A stretch of 64,000 nucleotides of DNA, from assembly GCA_024743315.1 (NCBI GenBank), contig JANSWU010000002.1, forward strand, positions 1 through 64,000. The letters are read 5' to 3'. The position numbers and the translations under genes were made by a program. Below the pieces are notes generated by a model. The model ran no database searches. It saw only the letters and a list, made by a program, of their open reading frames with translations, and was not told the DNA's origin. This DNA comes from Hyphomonadaceae bacterium (GTDB lineage: Bacteria > Pseudomonadota > Alphaproteobacteria > Caulobacterales > Hyphomonadaceae). Below are positions 53,730-63,085 of this stretch, in pieces (within the stretch, counting starts at the first letter, position 1; every line of letters begins with the position of its first letter).

Positions 53730-54416
53730 CTATTCGCTGGCGCTTTCAGCCAAGGCTTCGTCCAGCGCACTGGTGAAGGTGTTCACCGAAATGCGGACGC
53801 TATTGTCCAACAGCTCGCCATTCAGGAAGAGCGTTGGAGTCGCGTCGACATTTTTGCTGCGGGCCGCGGCAATTGATGCCCGGATCGCGTCGCGACTTTC
53901 CTGATTGTTCAGGCAGCTGTCGAACGCTTCATCGCCTTCAATGCCATGATTGGCGCCGACTTGTTTCAGGGCTTCCACGACAGGTCCACCTTGCCGTGCC
54001 AAGGTCAGAATCGCATCCTGGCGCTTGAACAGCTCGTCGAGCAGATCGTAATAGGCTTCGCCTGAGGTGCAGCGTGCCAGTGTGAACCCGGCCACTGCGA
54101 CATTGGCTGGCGGGGTCGGAAACTCGCGAAACACCATCCGTACCTTGCCGGTATCAATATAATCGGCCTTCACGCTCGGTAGGATGCGCATATGGAAATC
54201 GGCGCAGGCCGGGCAGGTCCAGCTGGCATACTCGATCAAGGTCACTGGCGCGTCAGGATCGCCAAAAATAATGTCCTGCAGCACCACGGCATCGCTGTCG
54301 GATGGGCCCGATTCATCTGCAGTGTCGGTACCATCAGTGGCCGACCCACAGGCCGACAAAGCCAGTGCAGCAAGAGCAAACAGGGTGCCGCGACGGTTGA
54401 AACGAAGCATTCTCAT
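53730..54416 (-). CDS. DsbA-like thiol-disulfide oxidoreductase lipoprotein (copy 1)
   Basis: 228 residues. A lipobox LSAC (Cys23) indicates lipidation. The thioredoxin-fold active site is WTCPAC (Cys68, Cys71), within LIEYASWTCPACADFHM, and the cis-Pro loop is in NVDATPTLFLNGELL. Related proteins upstream of smc in alphaproteobacteria are annotated as DsbA/DsbG-like. It ends 17 bases before smc. Paralogous to the next gene. Confidence 0.9.
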   Translation of the reverse strand: MRMLRFNRRGTLFALAALALSACGSATDGTDTADESGPSDSDAVVLQDIIFGDPDAPVTLIEYASWTCPACADFHMRILPSVKADYIDTGKVRMVFREFPTPPANVAVAGFTLARCTSGEAYYDLLDELFKRQDAILTLARQGGPVVEALKQVGANHGIEGDEAFDSCLNNQESRDAIRASIAAARSKNVDATPTLFLNGELLDNSVRISVNTFTSALDEALAESASE

Positions 54417-54487
54417 AACCTTTCCTTAACAGTCTGAGTCGGATTGGTTGCCAAGTTGTTAACGCTGTTGCGAAAGCGAAACGAAGC

Positions 54488-55171
54488 CTATTCGGCGGTC
54501 GATTCCGAAGCTTCCGGGACGCCAAGCTTGGCGTCGAGCAGGGTTTTCATGCCCTCGGCGGTGCGCCAGTCAAAGCCTTGTAGGCGCTCGCCATTAATGA
54601 ACACGGTTGGGGTCGAGTTGACGCCCTGGCTATCGCCCTTCATCACCGATTCTCCAATCGCATAGGTGACATCCTGATTGGCCAGACACTCGTTAAAACC
54701 TGTGCCTTCAATGCCATAACTGGATGCGATATCGCGCAGGGCACCCTCAATGTTGCCGCCGGAGCGGGCGAGATTGAGAATATTGGTCTGGGCCATGAAC
54801 AGGTCGTCGATGACATTGTAATACTGATCCTCGCCAGCGCATCGGGCGAGCGCAAATCCGGCAACCGAGACATTTGCTGGCGGCGTTGGGAATTCGCGGA
54901 ACACGAACTTGACCTGGCCTGTATCAACATAATCGGCTTTCAGCATCGGCATCACATCGGTGTGAAACTGGAGGCAGGCCGGACAGGTCCAGCTCGCATA
55001 TTCAACCAGGATCAGCGGCGCATCCTCACTGCCAAGCGTGATGTCCGTCAGGGCGACATCGCCAGACGTGGAGCGGCCTTCCTGCGCATTGCTGGTATCG
55101 GCGGCCCCGCAGGCGGTAAGGGCGAGTGCCGAAAGAGCTGCAACCGTGGCGCGACGGGTATAACGGAGCAT
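54488..55171 (-). CDS. DsbA-like thiol-disulfide oxidoreductase lipoprotein (copy 2)
   Basis: 227 residues. Lipobox LTAC (Cys21), active site WTCPAC (Cys63, Cys66) and cis-Pro loop GVNSTPTVFINGERL. VFREFPTPPANVSVAGFALARCAG is shared almost word for word with copy 1, so the pair arose by tandem duplication. Both keep complete active sites, which suggests divided roles such as oxidase and isomerase, or different substrates. Confidence 0.9.
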   Translation of the reverse strand: MLRYTRRATVAALSALALTACGAADTSNAQEGRSTSGDVALTDITLGSEDAPLILVEYASWTCPACLQFHTDVMPMLKADYVDTGQVKFVFREFPTPPANVSVAGFALARCAGEDQYYNVIDDLFMAQTNILNLARSGGNIEGALRDIASSYGIEGTGFNECLANQDVTYAIGESVMKGDSQGVNSTPTVFINGERLQGFDWRTAEGMKTLLDAKLGVPEASESTAE

Positions 55172-55220
55172 GTGGGGACGACCTTTCTGGGACTTAAAAT
55201 GGGAGCGCTCTTGGCGCTTC

Positions 55221-55766
55221 TTAATTTGGCGTTTCCGGTTCTGCGGTCAACACGGCTTCGCCGAGCGAGACAAGCGCATCACGCAGCTTTTTATCATCAA
55301 TTGATGCAGCGCTCGCTATCAGAGCGTCTCGCTGTTCTGGTGTCAGGGGAATATGGCCTTTTTTTGTGACCTTGGGGGCTGGGCCAAAATGGCCTTGCAG
55401 GATCTTGATCGCCGTGATGTCACCGCCAGCCGCCACTGAAACGCGCTGACGGATGATTTCGCTCTGGTGCTGAACCAGTCCTGACGCTGCCGGAATAACC
55501 ATCAAGGTCAGGCGTCGCCCACCTTTGGCCGGGCTCAGCTTTTCCGGTCGACACAGACGTGCCAATTGTTCGCCGACAATCTCGGTCCACTCGACTTTCA
55601 ACCGGCTCAGGGTGGCCGCCTTTTGCGGCAGTTTTTTGCGCGTGAGGCGCATGGCGGCGGTGCCGATCGTGCCGGGCCCGGGATGTACCGGCTTGGCTTT
55701 CGCATATCGCAGTTTGACGCGCGCGCGCGCTTCTTCCAAAGGGTCGAGGCTTGATCGTTTCACCAT
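55221..55766 (-). CDS. DciA-family (DUF721) replicative helicase loader-like protein
   Basis: 181 residues. KLPQKAATLSRLKVEWTEIVGEQLARLCRPEKLS and RRLTLMVIPAASGLVQHQSEIIRQRV form the DUF721/DciA KH-like domain, followed by a C-terminal extension. DciA loads DnaB in most bacteria without DnaC. It diverges from mutY with 19 bases between starts, the usual alphaproteobacterial arrangement. Confidence 0.85.
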   Translation of the reverse strand: MVKRSSLDPLEEARARVKLRYAKAKPVHPGPGTIGTAAMRLTRKKLPQKAATLSRLKVEWTEIVGEQLARLCRPEKLSPAKGGRRLTLMVIPAASGLVQHQSEIIRQRVSVAAGGDITAIKILQGHFGPAPKVTKKGHIPLTPEQRDALIASAASIDDKKLRDALVSLGEAVLTAEPETPN

Positions 55767-55785
55767 TCACAACAGTTTGCCCGCC

Positions 55786-56832
55786 ATGAACATGGATGAA
55801 AAGTTACACTTTGCAGACCTTTCAGACCTTTTGCTCGATTGGTACGCCGCCGCGGCGCGCGAATTGCCCTGGCGGATCGGGCCAGGGGCGCGCGCGAAAG
55901 GCGTCCAGCCAGATCCATATCGGGTCTGGCTCGCCGAGATCATGTTGCAACAAACCACTGTCCCGCACGCGACGCGTTATTATCTCGCTTTCACCGAACG
56001 TTGGCCAACCGTGCAGGATCTTGCCGCCGCTGCGGACGAAGATGTCATGGCTGCCTGGGCCGGGCTTGGCTATTATGCCCGCGCCCGCAATCTGCTGAAA
56101 TGCGCGCGTGAAGTGATAGCGCAGGGGGCGTGGCCGGATACGGTTGACGGCCTGTGCCAATTGCCGGGCATCGGACCTTATACCGCCGGGGCGGTGGCCG
56201 CGCTCGCGTTTGGCCGACAGGCAGCTGCGGTCGACGGCAATGTTGACCGGGTTTTTGCCCGGCTGATGGCCCTGAAAGGGGAGTGGAAAACTGAAAAAGA
56301 GCGGCTCAAGGGAGTGGTCGAGGCGCTGGTGCCGGCCGATCGTCCGGCCGAATTTGCCGAAGCGCTGATGGATTTGGGGGCTACAATTTGTACCCCGAAA
56401 GCGCCTAATTGCCTCATCTGTCCCTTGCGGGAGCTGTGTGCTGCGCGCGCGGAAGGCGATCCGGAGCGCTATCCGATCAAGCCAAAGAAAACTGCCAAAC
56501 CAATGCGTCTTGGCCATGTCTATGTGCTCACGGGCCAAAACCGAACCGTTTTGACCGAACAACGGCCTGACAAAGGCTTGCTGGGCGGCATGATGGGCTT
56601 GCCGACATCAGATTGGGCAAGTGAGTACCCACAGCCAAAATTCCCCTCAGGGGCGAATTTTGAAAGCATTGGCGAGGTCCGGCACGTCTTCACGCATTTT
56701 GCTCTAACGCTGCAAGTCTGGCGCGGCGAGGTGGACGAGCCTCAATTGCTGACGCCTTTGAAAAAGGCGGCTGACGCACTGCCGAGCGTGTTCGCCAAAG
56801 CCTTGAAGCTCGCAGTAAGTTCCGATCGCTAG
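55786..56832 (+). CDS. mutY: A/G-specific adenine glycosylase MutY
   Basis: 348 residues. The catalytic Glu51 is in WLAEIMLQQTTVPHATRYY, the helix-hairpin-helix is LPGIGPYTAGAVAALAF, and the catalytic Asp150 is in AVDGNVDRVFARL. The iron-sulfur loop is complete: Cys202-x6-Cys209-x2-Cys212-x5-Cys218. A C-terminal NUDIX-like domain recognises 8-oxoguanine. ATG at 55786 is preferred; 55792 is also possible. It removes A mispaired with 8-oxoG. Confidence 0.96.
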   Translation: MNMDEKLHFADLSDLLLDWYAAAARELPWRIGPGARAKGVQPDPYRVWLAEIMLQQTTVPHATRYYLAFTERWPTVQDLAAAADEDVMAAWAGLGYYARARNLLKCAREVIAQGAWPDTVDGLCQLPGIGPYTAGAVAALAFGRQAAAVDGNVDRVFARLMALKGEWKTEKERLKGVVEALVPADRPAEFAEALMDLGATICTPKAPNCLICPLRELCAARAEGDPERYPIKPKKTAKPMRLGHVYVLTGQNRTVLTEQRPDKGLLGGMMGLPTSDWASEYPQPKFPSGANFESIGEVRHVFTHFALTLQVWRGEVDEPQLLTPLKKAADALPSVFAKALKLAVSSDR

Positions 56833-56910
56833 TGACTTGCCCAAAAATAGTCCCTAGGTCGGATCTGTGAGCGAATTCAGATATACTGACCGAGGCGAGT
56901 AGAGTTGAAT

Positions 56911-57753
56911 ATGCAAACGGCGGATAAGCCTGATCAATCGACTTCAATCGAGCAGTCCCAATTACTGGACCCCAAGAATTGGTGGAAAGCCTATGCATTG
57001 GCCTGGCTACCTTTGGGGTTGGCTTACTTGCTCGTGCTCGGTGTATTTGTCGATATTGATGGCCGCACCCTGATCACGACCTGGCTCGCCAACATTCTTT
57101 ACCCGTCGATTGTCAGTATTGGCGTGGTCTGGTTCACGCTGACCGAACTGGTGCAAAAGAAGCTGCGGCTGCAGCTCATCGTCCACACTTTGGGGGCGGT
57201 GGCCTATTCGGCGTTATGGGCGCTGACCCTGTTCCGGCTGTTGCAATTGTTCAATGGTGTCTTCAATGGCAATTGGTCGGCGCCAATCTGGCCGAGCCCA
57301 GTCATCGCCTGGCAATTGTTCCAGGGCCTGGCTTTATACTTCATCATTGTCAGTGGCACCTATGCCTACTGGGCGCTGGCCAAGCTTAGACAGCATGGGC
57401 TGACGCTCGAACCAGAGGCGCCGGCGGCGCGGCTTTATTCGCGCTCCAGCGAGGGTCTGGTCCCGGTTTTGGTGCACGAGATCAGTGCTGTGCGAGCGAT
57501 GGATGGCCTGACCCTACTGATGGTTGGCGCAAAACAATTGGAGTCCCGACTGTCGCTGTCGGAGCTTGAATCAGTGCTGCCGTCTGAGACATTCGTGCGC
57601 ATCCACAAATCGGTGATCATCAATCTCGATCAGGTGCATTCGGTCGAGCCAGCCGGAAATGGCCGACAATCGGTACATTTGCAAAATGGCCTCACTTTTG
57701 AGACAAGCCGCGCAGGGGCAGCGGCTCTGAAGTCACGGTTTGCGATTGTCTGA
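56911..57753 (+). CDS. Membrane-anchored LytTR-domain transcription regulator
   Basis: 280 residues. Four hydrophobic helices in the first 160 residues (LAWLPLGLAYLLVLGVFVDI, ILYPSIVSIGVVWFTL, HTLGAVAYSALWALTL, GLALYFIIVSGTYAYWAL) are followed by a LytTR DNA-binding domain (about 180-280): FVRIHKSVIINLDQVHSVEPAGNGRQSVHLQNGLTFETSR. This is a one-component membrane sensor type. A TTG two codons earlier is an alternative start. It precedes the amidohydrolase-like lipoprotein gene by 111 bases, a possible target. Confidence 0.88.
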   Translation: MQTADKPDQSTSIEQSQLLDPKNWWKAYALAWLPLGLAYLLVLGVFVDIDGRTLITTWLANILYPSIVSIGVVWFTLTELVQKKLRLQLIVHTLGAVAYSALWALTLFRLLQLFNGVFNGNWSAPIWPSPVIAWQLFQGLALYFIIVSGTYAYWALAKLRQHGLTLEPEAPAARLYSRSSEGLVPVLVHEISAVRAMDGLTLLMVGAKQLESRLSLSELESVLPSETFVRIHKSVIINLDQVHSVEPAGNGRQSVHLQNGLTFETSRAGAAALKSRFAIV

Positions 57754-57864
57754 TTGGGCCGCTTAAGGGTCGGTTCAGGCCGTAATTCTGCGCGTTCGGC
57801 AGAAAAATCCCGGACGCGTCTGGCTTGCGTTAGGGCGGCACGTTCAATCTTAAGGAGATATTGG

Positions 57865-59187
57865 ATGCGATCCGCCCCCCTCACTCTTTTCGCCATAACA
57901 GGTTTGTTCCTGGCTGCTTGCCACTCGGTTTCCTCGCCCGCCGAAACCAATGAAGTTCGCGCAGATGTCACGGCATATACAGAAGCCTTTGTCTTTGACG
58001 GCGAGGCCTTCGTCGCCCGAACGATCTGCGTTTCGGACCGAGTGATTGTCGATTGCCCGGCGCGAGCTGGCACGAGCGTTTCACTCTCTGGGCAATACAT
58101 CACGCCGCCGATCGGCGATGCGCATACGCATCATTTCGATGGGCCATTCACGCTCGACTGGCATATCTCGATCGGGCTGCAATCGGGTGCCTTCTACGCC
58201 ATGAACATGACGGCAATGACCGACGAAGTCGTGCGCATTCGTGACCGTTTGTCGGGACCTGGAAATGTCGATGTCGCGAGCTCGCTCGGGGGCGTGACCG
58301 GGCCAGACAGCCATCCGGCTGAGATTTATGAGGCGTTGGCGCTGGGGCTGCGTTCATATGAGCAACAGCTGGCAAACCAGGACGCGATCCGGGCCAGCCG
58401 ACGGGTCGCGGACAATGCCTATTATGTCGTCGAGACGCCAGAAGATGTGGCGGCAAAAATGGCTTTGCTTCTCGCGCATGATCCCGACCATATCAAAGTC
58501 TTCCTGCGCCAAAGCGAGCGCTATGCCGAAGGCTGGGGCAAATGGGGACCCGGCGGCGGTGTCGATCCTGAACTATTGCCGCAAATTGCCGAGCTTGCCG
58601 CGCGGGCTAACAAACGACTGGCCATTGCCACATCTTCTGTTTCGGATTTCCGCGAAGCGCTGAAAGTCGGCGCGTTTAACGCGACGCATTTGCCATGTTA
58701 TCAAGAGACCGATGGCGATCCGGACAGCCCTTATTACGATGTGCCGCTGCCTGAGGATTGCTTGCTGTCTACTGAAGATGCCGAACGCGCCGCCAGCGGA
58801 GGCATGTCGACCACGTTCATCGTTACCGAATGGAGCAAAGACCGGCCGCAAAAATATCTCGATTGGGAACAACAAAACATTTCGCTTTTGCGCGACGCGA
58901 GCGCGGACATGGTGGTCGGTAGCAATGCTTATGGATCCGGAATGACTGAAGGGCTGATTGCCGGTGTTGAGAAAGGTATTTTCGACGCCTCAGAACTGCT
59001 CAAGATCGCCACCATGACGACACCGAAAGTGATCTTCCCAGACCGCGCGGTCGGCTGTCTGGATATTGGCTGTGAAGCAAGTTTCATTGCCTTTGCGGAT
59101 AATCCGATCGACGACGTCACGACCCTTCGCGAGCTGACCTTCCGGCTCAAGGATGGCGACGTCATCGAGCTCGCCGCTGCGGAATAG
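57865..59187 (+). CDS. Amidohydrolase-superfamily lipoprotein with an altered metal site
   Basis: 440 residues. Lipobox LAAC (Cys19). The first metal motif is present (PPIGDAHTHHFDG, His87 and His89/90) and a Lys in HIKVFL (Lys211) matches the carboxylated Lys position. The later His pair expected after the barrel's fourth strand is replaced by LAIATSSVSDFREAL, leaving only His275 in NATHLP, and the usual Asp of the GTD motif reads as Asn in VVGSNAYGSG. So it may be a pseudo-enzyme, a binding protein or a divergent single-metal enzyme. ATG at 57865 follows AAGGAG. Confidence 0.8.
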   Translation: MRSAPLTLFAITGLFLAACHSVSSPAETNEVRADVTAYTEAFVFDGEAFVARTICVSDRVIVDCPARAGTSVSLSGQYITPPIGDAHTHHFDGPFTLDWHISIGLQSGAFYAMNMTAMTDEVVRIRDRLSGPGNVDVASSLGGVTGPDSHPAEIYEALALGLRSYEQQLANQDAIRASRRVADNAYYVVETPEDVAAKMALLLAHDPDHIKVFLRQSERYAEGWGKWGPGGGVDPELLPQIAELAARANKRLAIATSSVSDFREALKVGAFNATHLPCYQETDGDPDSPYYDVPLPEDCLLSTEDAERAASGGMSTTFIVTEWSKDRPQKYLDWEQQNISLLRDASADMVVGSNAYGSGMTEGLIAGVEKGIFDASELLKIATMTTPKVIFPDRAVGCLDIGCEASFIAFADNPIDDVTTLRELTFRLKDGDVIELAAAE

Positions 59188-59231
59188 AGCTCCCGCGCCC
59201 GGCGATGATAACTTGTGGAAACAATAAAGAA

Positions 59232-59246
59232 GTTCTTGTTTTGTTC
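59232..59246 (+). promoter_or_regulatory. LexA-type SOS box (GTTC-N7-GTTC)
   Basis: GTTC at 59232-59235, seven bases, GTTC at 59243-59246: the exact direct-repeat pattern bound by alphaproteobacterial LexA. It lies 24 bases before the chosen start of the SplB-like radical SAM gene and overlaps the likely promoter. The T-rich interior (TTGTTTT) is as in known sites. Confidence 0.65.
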
Positions 59247-59270
59247 TAAAGAGTGTGCTCCAACGCTCCC

Positions 59271-60404
59271 ATGCGAACGGGACATAAGCTTGCGAAAAAC
59301 GGCCGGGTGGGCCGGGCCGCGGTGGCGGAGGTGCAGGAGCGCTTTCATCATCGCGGCCGGGGCGCGGTCTCGAACCAGACCGGACGGTTCGAGCGGGAAA
59401 CGCGCGAGGCGCTGGATGATGGTTGGGGGACGATTGAGGAAGAGGCCCCGCGGCTCGAAACGACGCTGACCAAGGAAACGCCGCGCACAATCATCACGTT
59501 CAACAAATCGCCTGACATTCACTTTGACCGCTCGATCAATCCGTATCGCGGCTGTGAGCATGGCTGTGTCTACTGTTTTGCCCGGCCCACCCATGCCTAT
59601 CACGGCCTGTCGGCGGGCTTGGATTTTGAGAGCAAGCTGTTCTTCAAACCGGATGGACCGGATCTGCTCTTAAAAGAATTGTCGCGCCCGGGCTATGTCC
59701 CACGCCCGATCGCGCTTGGCGTCAATACGGACGCATATCAGCCCGTCGAGCGCGAACAAAAACTGACCCGGCGTTTCTTGCAGATCCTGAGTGATCATAA
59801 TCATCCAGTGTCGCTTTTGACCAAGTCGGCGCTGATCCAGCGTGACCTCGACCTGATCGCGCCGATGGCAGAGAAACAGCTCTGTCGGGTCGGGGTCTCG
59901 ATCACCACACTTAACCCGAAGCTGGCCCGAACGATGGAGCCGCGCGCGGCCGCCCCGCACAAGCGCTACGAGACCGTGCGTGTGTTGAGTGAGGCGGGTG
60001 TGCCGGTCACCGTGATGGCGGCGCCGATCATCCCGACCTTGAACGAACCTGAGCTGGAATCCTTGCTCGAGACCGCGAAAGAGCAGGGGGCGATTGGGGC
60101 CGGTTATGTCCTCCTGCGTTTGCCGCACGAATTGAAAGACCTGTTCCATGAATGGCTGGCCGAACATTATCCCGATCGCGCTGCGCGGGTGATCAATCTG
60201 CTGAGAGAGATGCGCGGCGGCAAGGATTATGATGCTGAATGGTTTACGCGTGGCGCCGGGCGAGGGGCGCATGCGAAACTGATCGCGCAGCGTTTTGCCC
60301 GCACCGTGCGCCGGCTCGGCCTTCAACCTCAGCGGACCCCTTTGCGGACCGACGTGTTCAAGCCGCCGGTCTTGCGCGGCGGGCAATATCGCATGGATCT
60401 GTGA
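59271..60404 (+). CDS. Radical SAM protein of the PA0069/SplB-like (COG1533) family
   Basis: 377 residues. The iron-sulfur motif is CEHGCVYC (Cys95, Cys99, Cys102) within NPYRGCEHGCVYCFARPTHAYHGLSAGLDFESKLF; a PIALGVNTDAYQPVER segment and TLTKSALIQRDLDLI follow. COG1533 includes spore photoproduct lyase, a DNA repair enzyme, but the substrate of this subfamily is unknown. The start at 59271 gives the family N-terminus; GTG at 59253 is an alternative. A LexA-type box upstream suggests DNA-damage control. Ends two bases before the GPH transporter stop. Confidence 0.88.
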   Translation: MRTGHKLAKNGRVGRAAVAEVQERFHHRGRGAVSNQTGRFERETREALDDGWGTIEEEAPRLETTLTKETPRTIITFNKSPDIHFDRSINPYRGCEHGCVYCFARPTHAYHGLSAGLDFESKLFFKPDGPDLLLKELSRPGYVPRPIALGVNTDAYQPVEREQKLTRRFLQILSDHNHPVSLLTKSALIQRDLDLIAPMAEKQLCRVGVSITTLNPKLARTMEPRAAAPHKRYETVRVLSEAGVPVTVMAAPIIPTLNEPELESLLETAKEQGAIGAGYVLLRLPHELKDLFHEWLAEHYPDRAARVINLLREMRGGKDYDAEWFTRGAGRGAHAKLIAQRFARTVRRLGLQPQRTPLRTDVFKPPVLRGGQYRMDL

Positions 60405-60405
60405 T

Positions 60406-61758
60406 CTATTCGGCGGCCTGGGCGGCGAGCTTGTCGGCATTCGCCTTTTGCTCTTCGCGGGTCAGGCGATACTTGCGCAGGATGATCGCGGCTAGCGCAT
60501 AAGACGCCACCGGCACTCCGACAAAGACATACATCAAGCCGCGAACAACTTCCGGGCTGTTCTCGCCAGACGGATCGAATCCAACCCAAGCGCCGAGCAA
60601 AATATAAGGAATGCCGATGGCAAAGCTGGCGCCGGTCTTATACGACCCGGACATTAGGGAATAATACATGCCCGAGCGGTTTTCCCCGGTCTTGGCCTGT
60701 TCGGCTTCGATAATGTCGGCGACCATGGACCGGGCGAGAATGAAGGGCGTGCCATAACCGAGACCCGACACCACCGCCGCGATCAGCAAATAGGTGGCGC
60801 CGCCACCCATCGCACTGAGCGGCAGGTACAGCGTGTAAGTGGCGATCGACCAGATACAGGTGACCATGAAAATCGTGTGCTTCTCGGTCCGCTCTGACAG
60901 GCGGACCCAAAGCGGCATGGCGGCGAACCCGGCAATGAAGAAGACCATAAGAATGACAGGCGCCAGGCCGGTCACGCCGAAGCCCCATTGCGCTGCGAAC
61001 AGGAAGGTGCCGCCAGTTCCGGCAATCGCGATGCCGACCAGGATCTCGACCAGCAGGACGCGCACCATGTTGGGGTCGCGGAACGCTGTTTTGATCGCGG
61101 TCCAGCTGAATTCCATTTTCGGTTCGCTGGATTTCGGCGCCGGGTCGGGCACAAACAGCACGGCAAGCAAGACGGTCAGCGGCAACACAATCAGCAAAAT
61201 AACGCCCATCACCTGTACCTGGCCGCGGCGTTCAATGCCGTAATTGATCGCCAGCAGAGTCGGGACCACGAGCAAGGTGAGCAAGGTGATCGTATTGATG
61301 ATTTCGCGCCACATGAACAAGCGTGAGCGCTCATCATAAGCGGTCGTGATCATCGGCACCCAGGATTGGTGCGGCGTCTGCAACATCGTGAAGCCAAGCC
61401 AGAGCACGGTCAGCCAGACCACGAGATAAGCTGGCGAGACCGTCTCGCCCATTGGCATGAACATGAAGAAAGAGCCGAGCATCAGGATCGGCACACTGGC
61501 GATCAGCCAATGCTTGATCCGGCCGTGCTTGGTTGGCCGTGTGTCCACCAGCCAGCCCATGACCGGGTCGGTGCCGAGATCCCAAAAGCGCAGGATCATG
61601 AAAATCAGTCCAACCATGGTGGTGCCAAGGCCGAGCTGTTCGGCATACATCGGCGCCACAAACACCGCCATCGGCAAGCCCACAGCGGCTAAAGGCATCC
61701 CCACGCTGGCAAATGCAAGAACCTTTGGAAGCGGAAGCCGGTCGGACGCAGAGCTCAT
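60406..61758 (-). CDS. GPH/MFS-type sugar:cation symporter-like transporter
   Basis: 450 residues, twelve predicted membrane helices. FWDLGTDPVMGWLVDTRPTKHGRIKHW and ERSRLFMWREIINT are typical of glycoside-pentoside-hexuronide symporters. The substrate is unknown. It is divergent from ccrM, with 214 bases between starts that contain the ccrM control region. Confidence 0.88.
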   Translation of the reverse strand: MSSASDRLPLPKVLAFASVGMPLAAVGLPMAVFVAPMYAEQLGLGTTMVGLIFMILRFWDLGTDPVMGWLVDTRPTKHGRIKHWLIASVPILMLGSFFMFMPMGETVSPAYLVVWLTVLWLGFTMLQTPHQSWVPMITTAYDERSRLFMWREIINTITLLTLLVVPTLLAINYGIERRGQVQVMGVILLIVLPLTVLLAVLFVPDPAPKSSEPKMEFSWTAIKTAFRDPNMVRVLLVEILVGIAIAGTGGTFLFAAQWGFGVTGLAPVILMVFFIAGFAAMPLWVRLSERTEKHTIFMVTCIWSIATYTLYLPLSAMGGGATYLLIAAVVSGLGYGTPFILARSMVADIIEAEQAKTGENRSGMYYSLMSGSYKTGASFAIGIPYILLGAWVGFDPSGENSPEVVRGLMYVFVGVPVASYALAAIILRKYRLTREEQKANADKLAAQAAE

Positions 61759-61812
61759 ATTGCGAAGATGACGTGTGCGTCACGAAACGCAAGCGAAATC
61801 GACCCCGTCCGA

Positions 61813-61833
61813 TTTTCCACAGACTTGTCCACA
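61813..61833 (+). promoter_or_regulatory. Two DnaA-box-like sites upstream of ccrM
   Basis: TTTTCCACA (61813-61821) and TTGTCCACA (61825-61833) each differ from the TTATCCACA consensus at one position and lie on the same strand, 12 bases apart. They are about 140-160 bases upstream of the ccrM start. Confidence 0.5.
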
Positions 61834-61838
61834 GACCT

Positions 61839-63061
<1,223 letters not shown>

Positions 63062-63085
63062 CGACCAGCCTGGCTTGCCATTGGA

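Noticed and set aside
55181-55215. AGCGC/GCGCT hairpin downstream of dciA
   Set aside because: Five-base-pair stem without a T-run, within the same transcription direction as the DsbA-like genes; too weak to call.
61813-61833. Replication origin, suggested by DnaA-box-like sites
   Set aside because: Only two boxes and no AT-rich unwinding region or origin-linked genes (dnaA, hemE, parAB) are nearby; a regulatory role is more likely.
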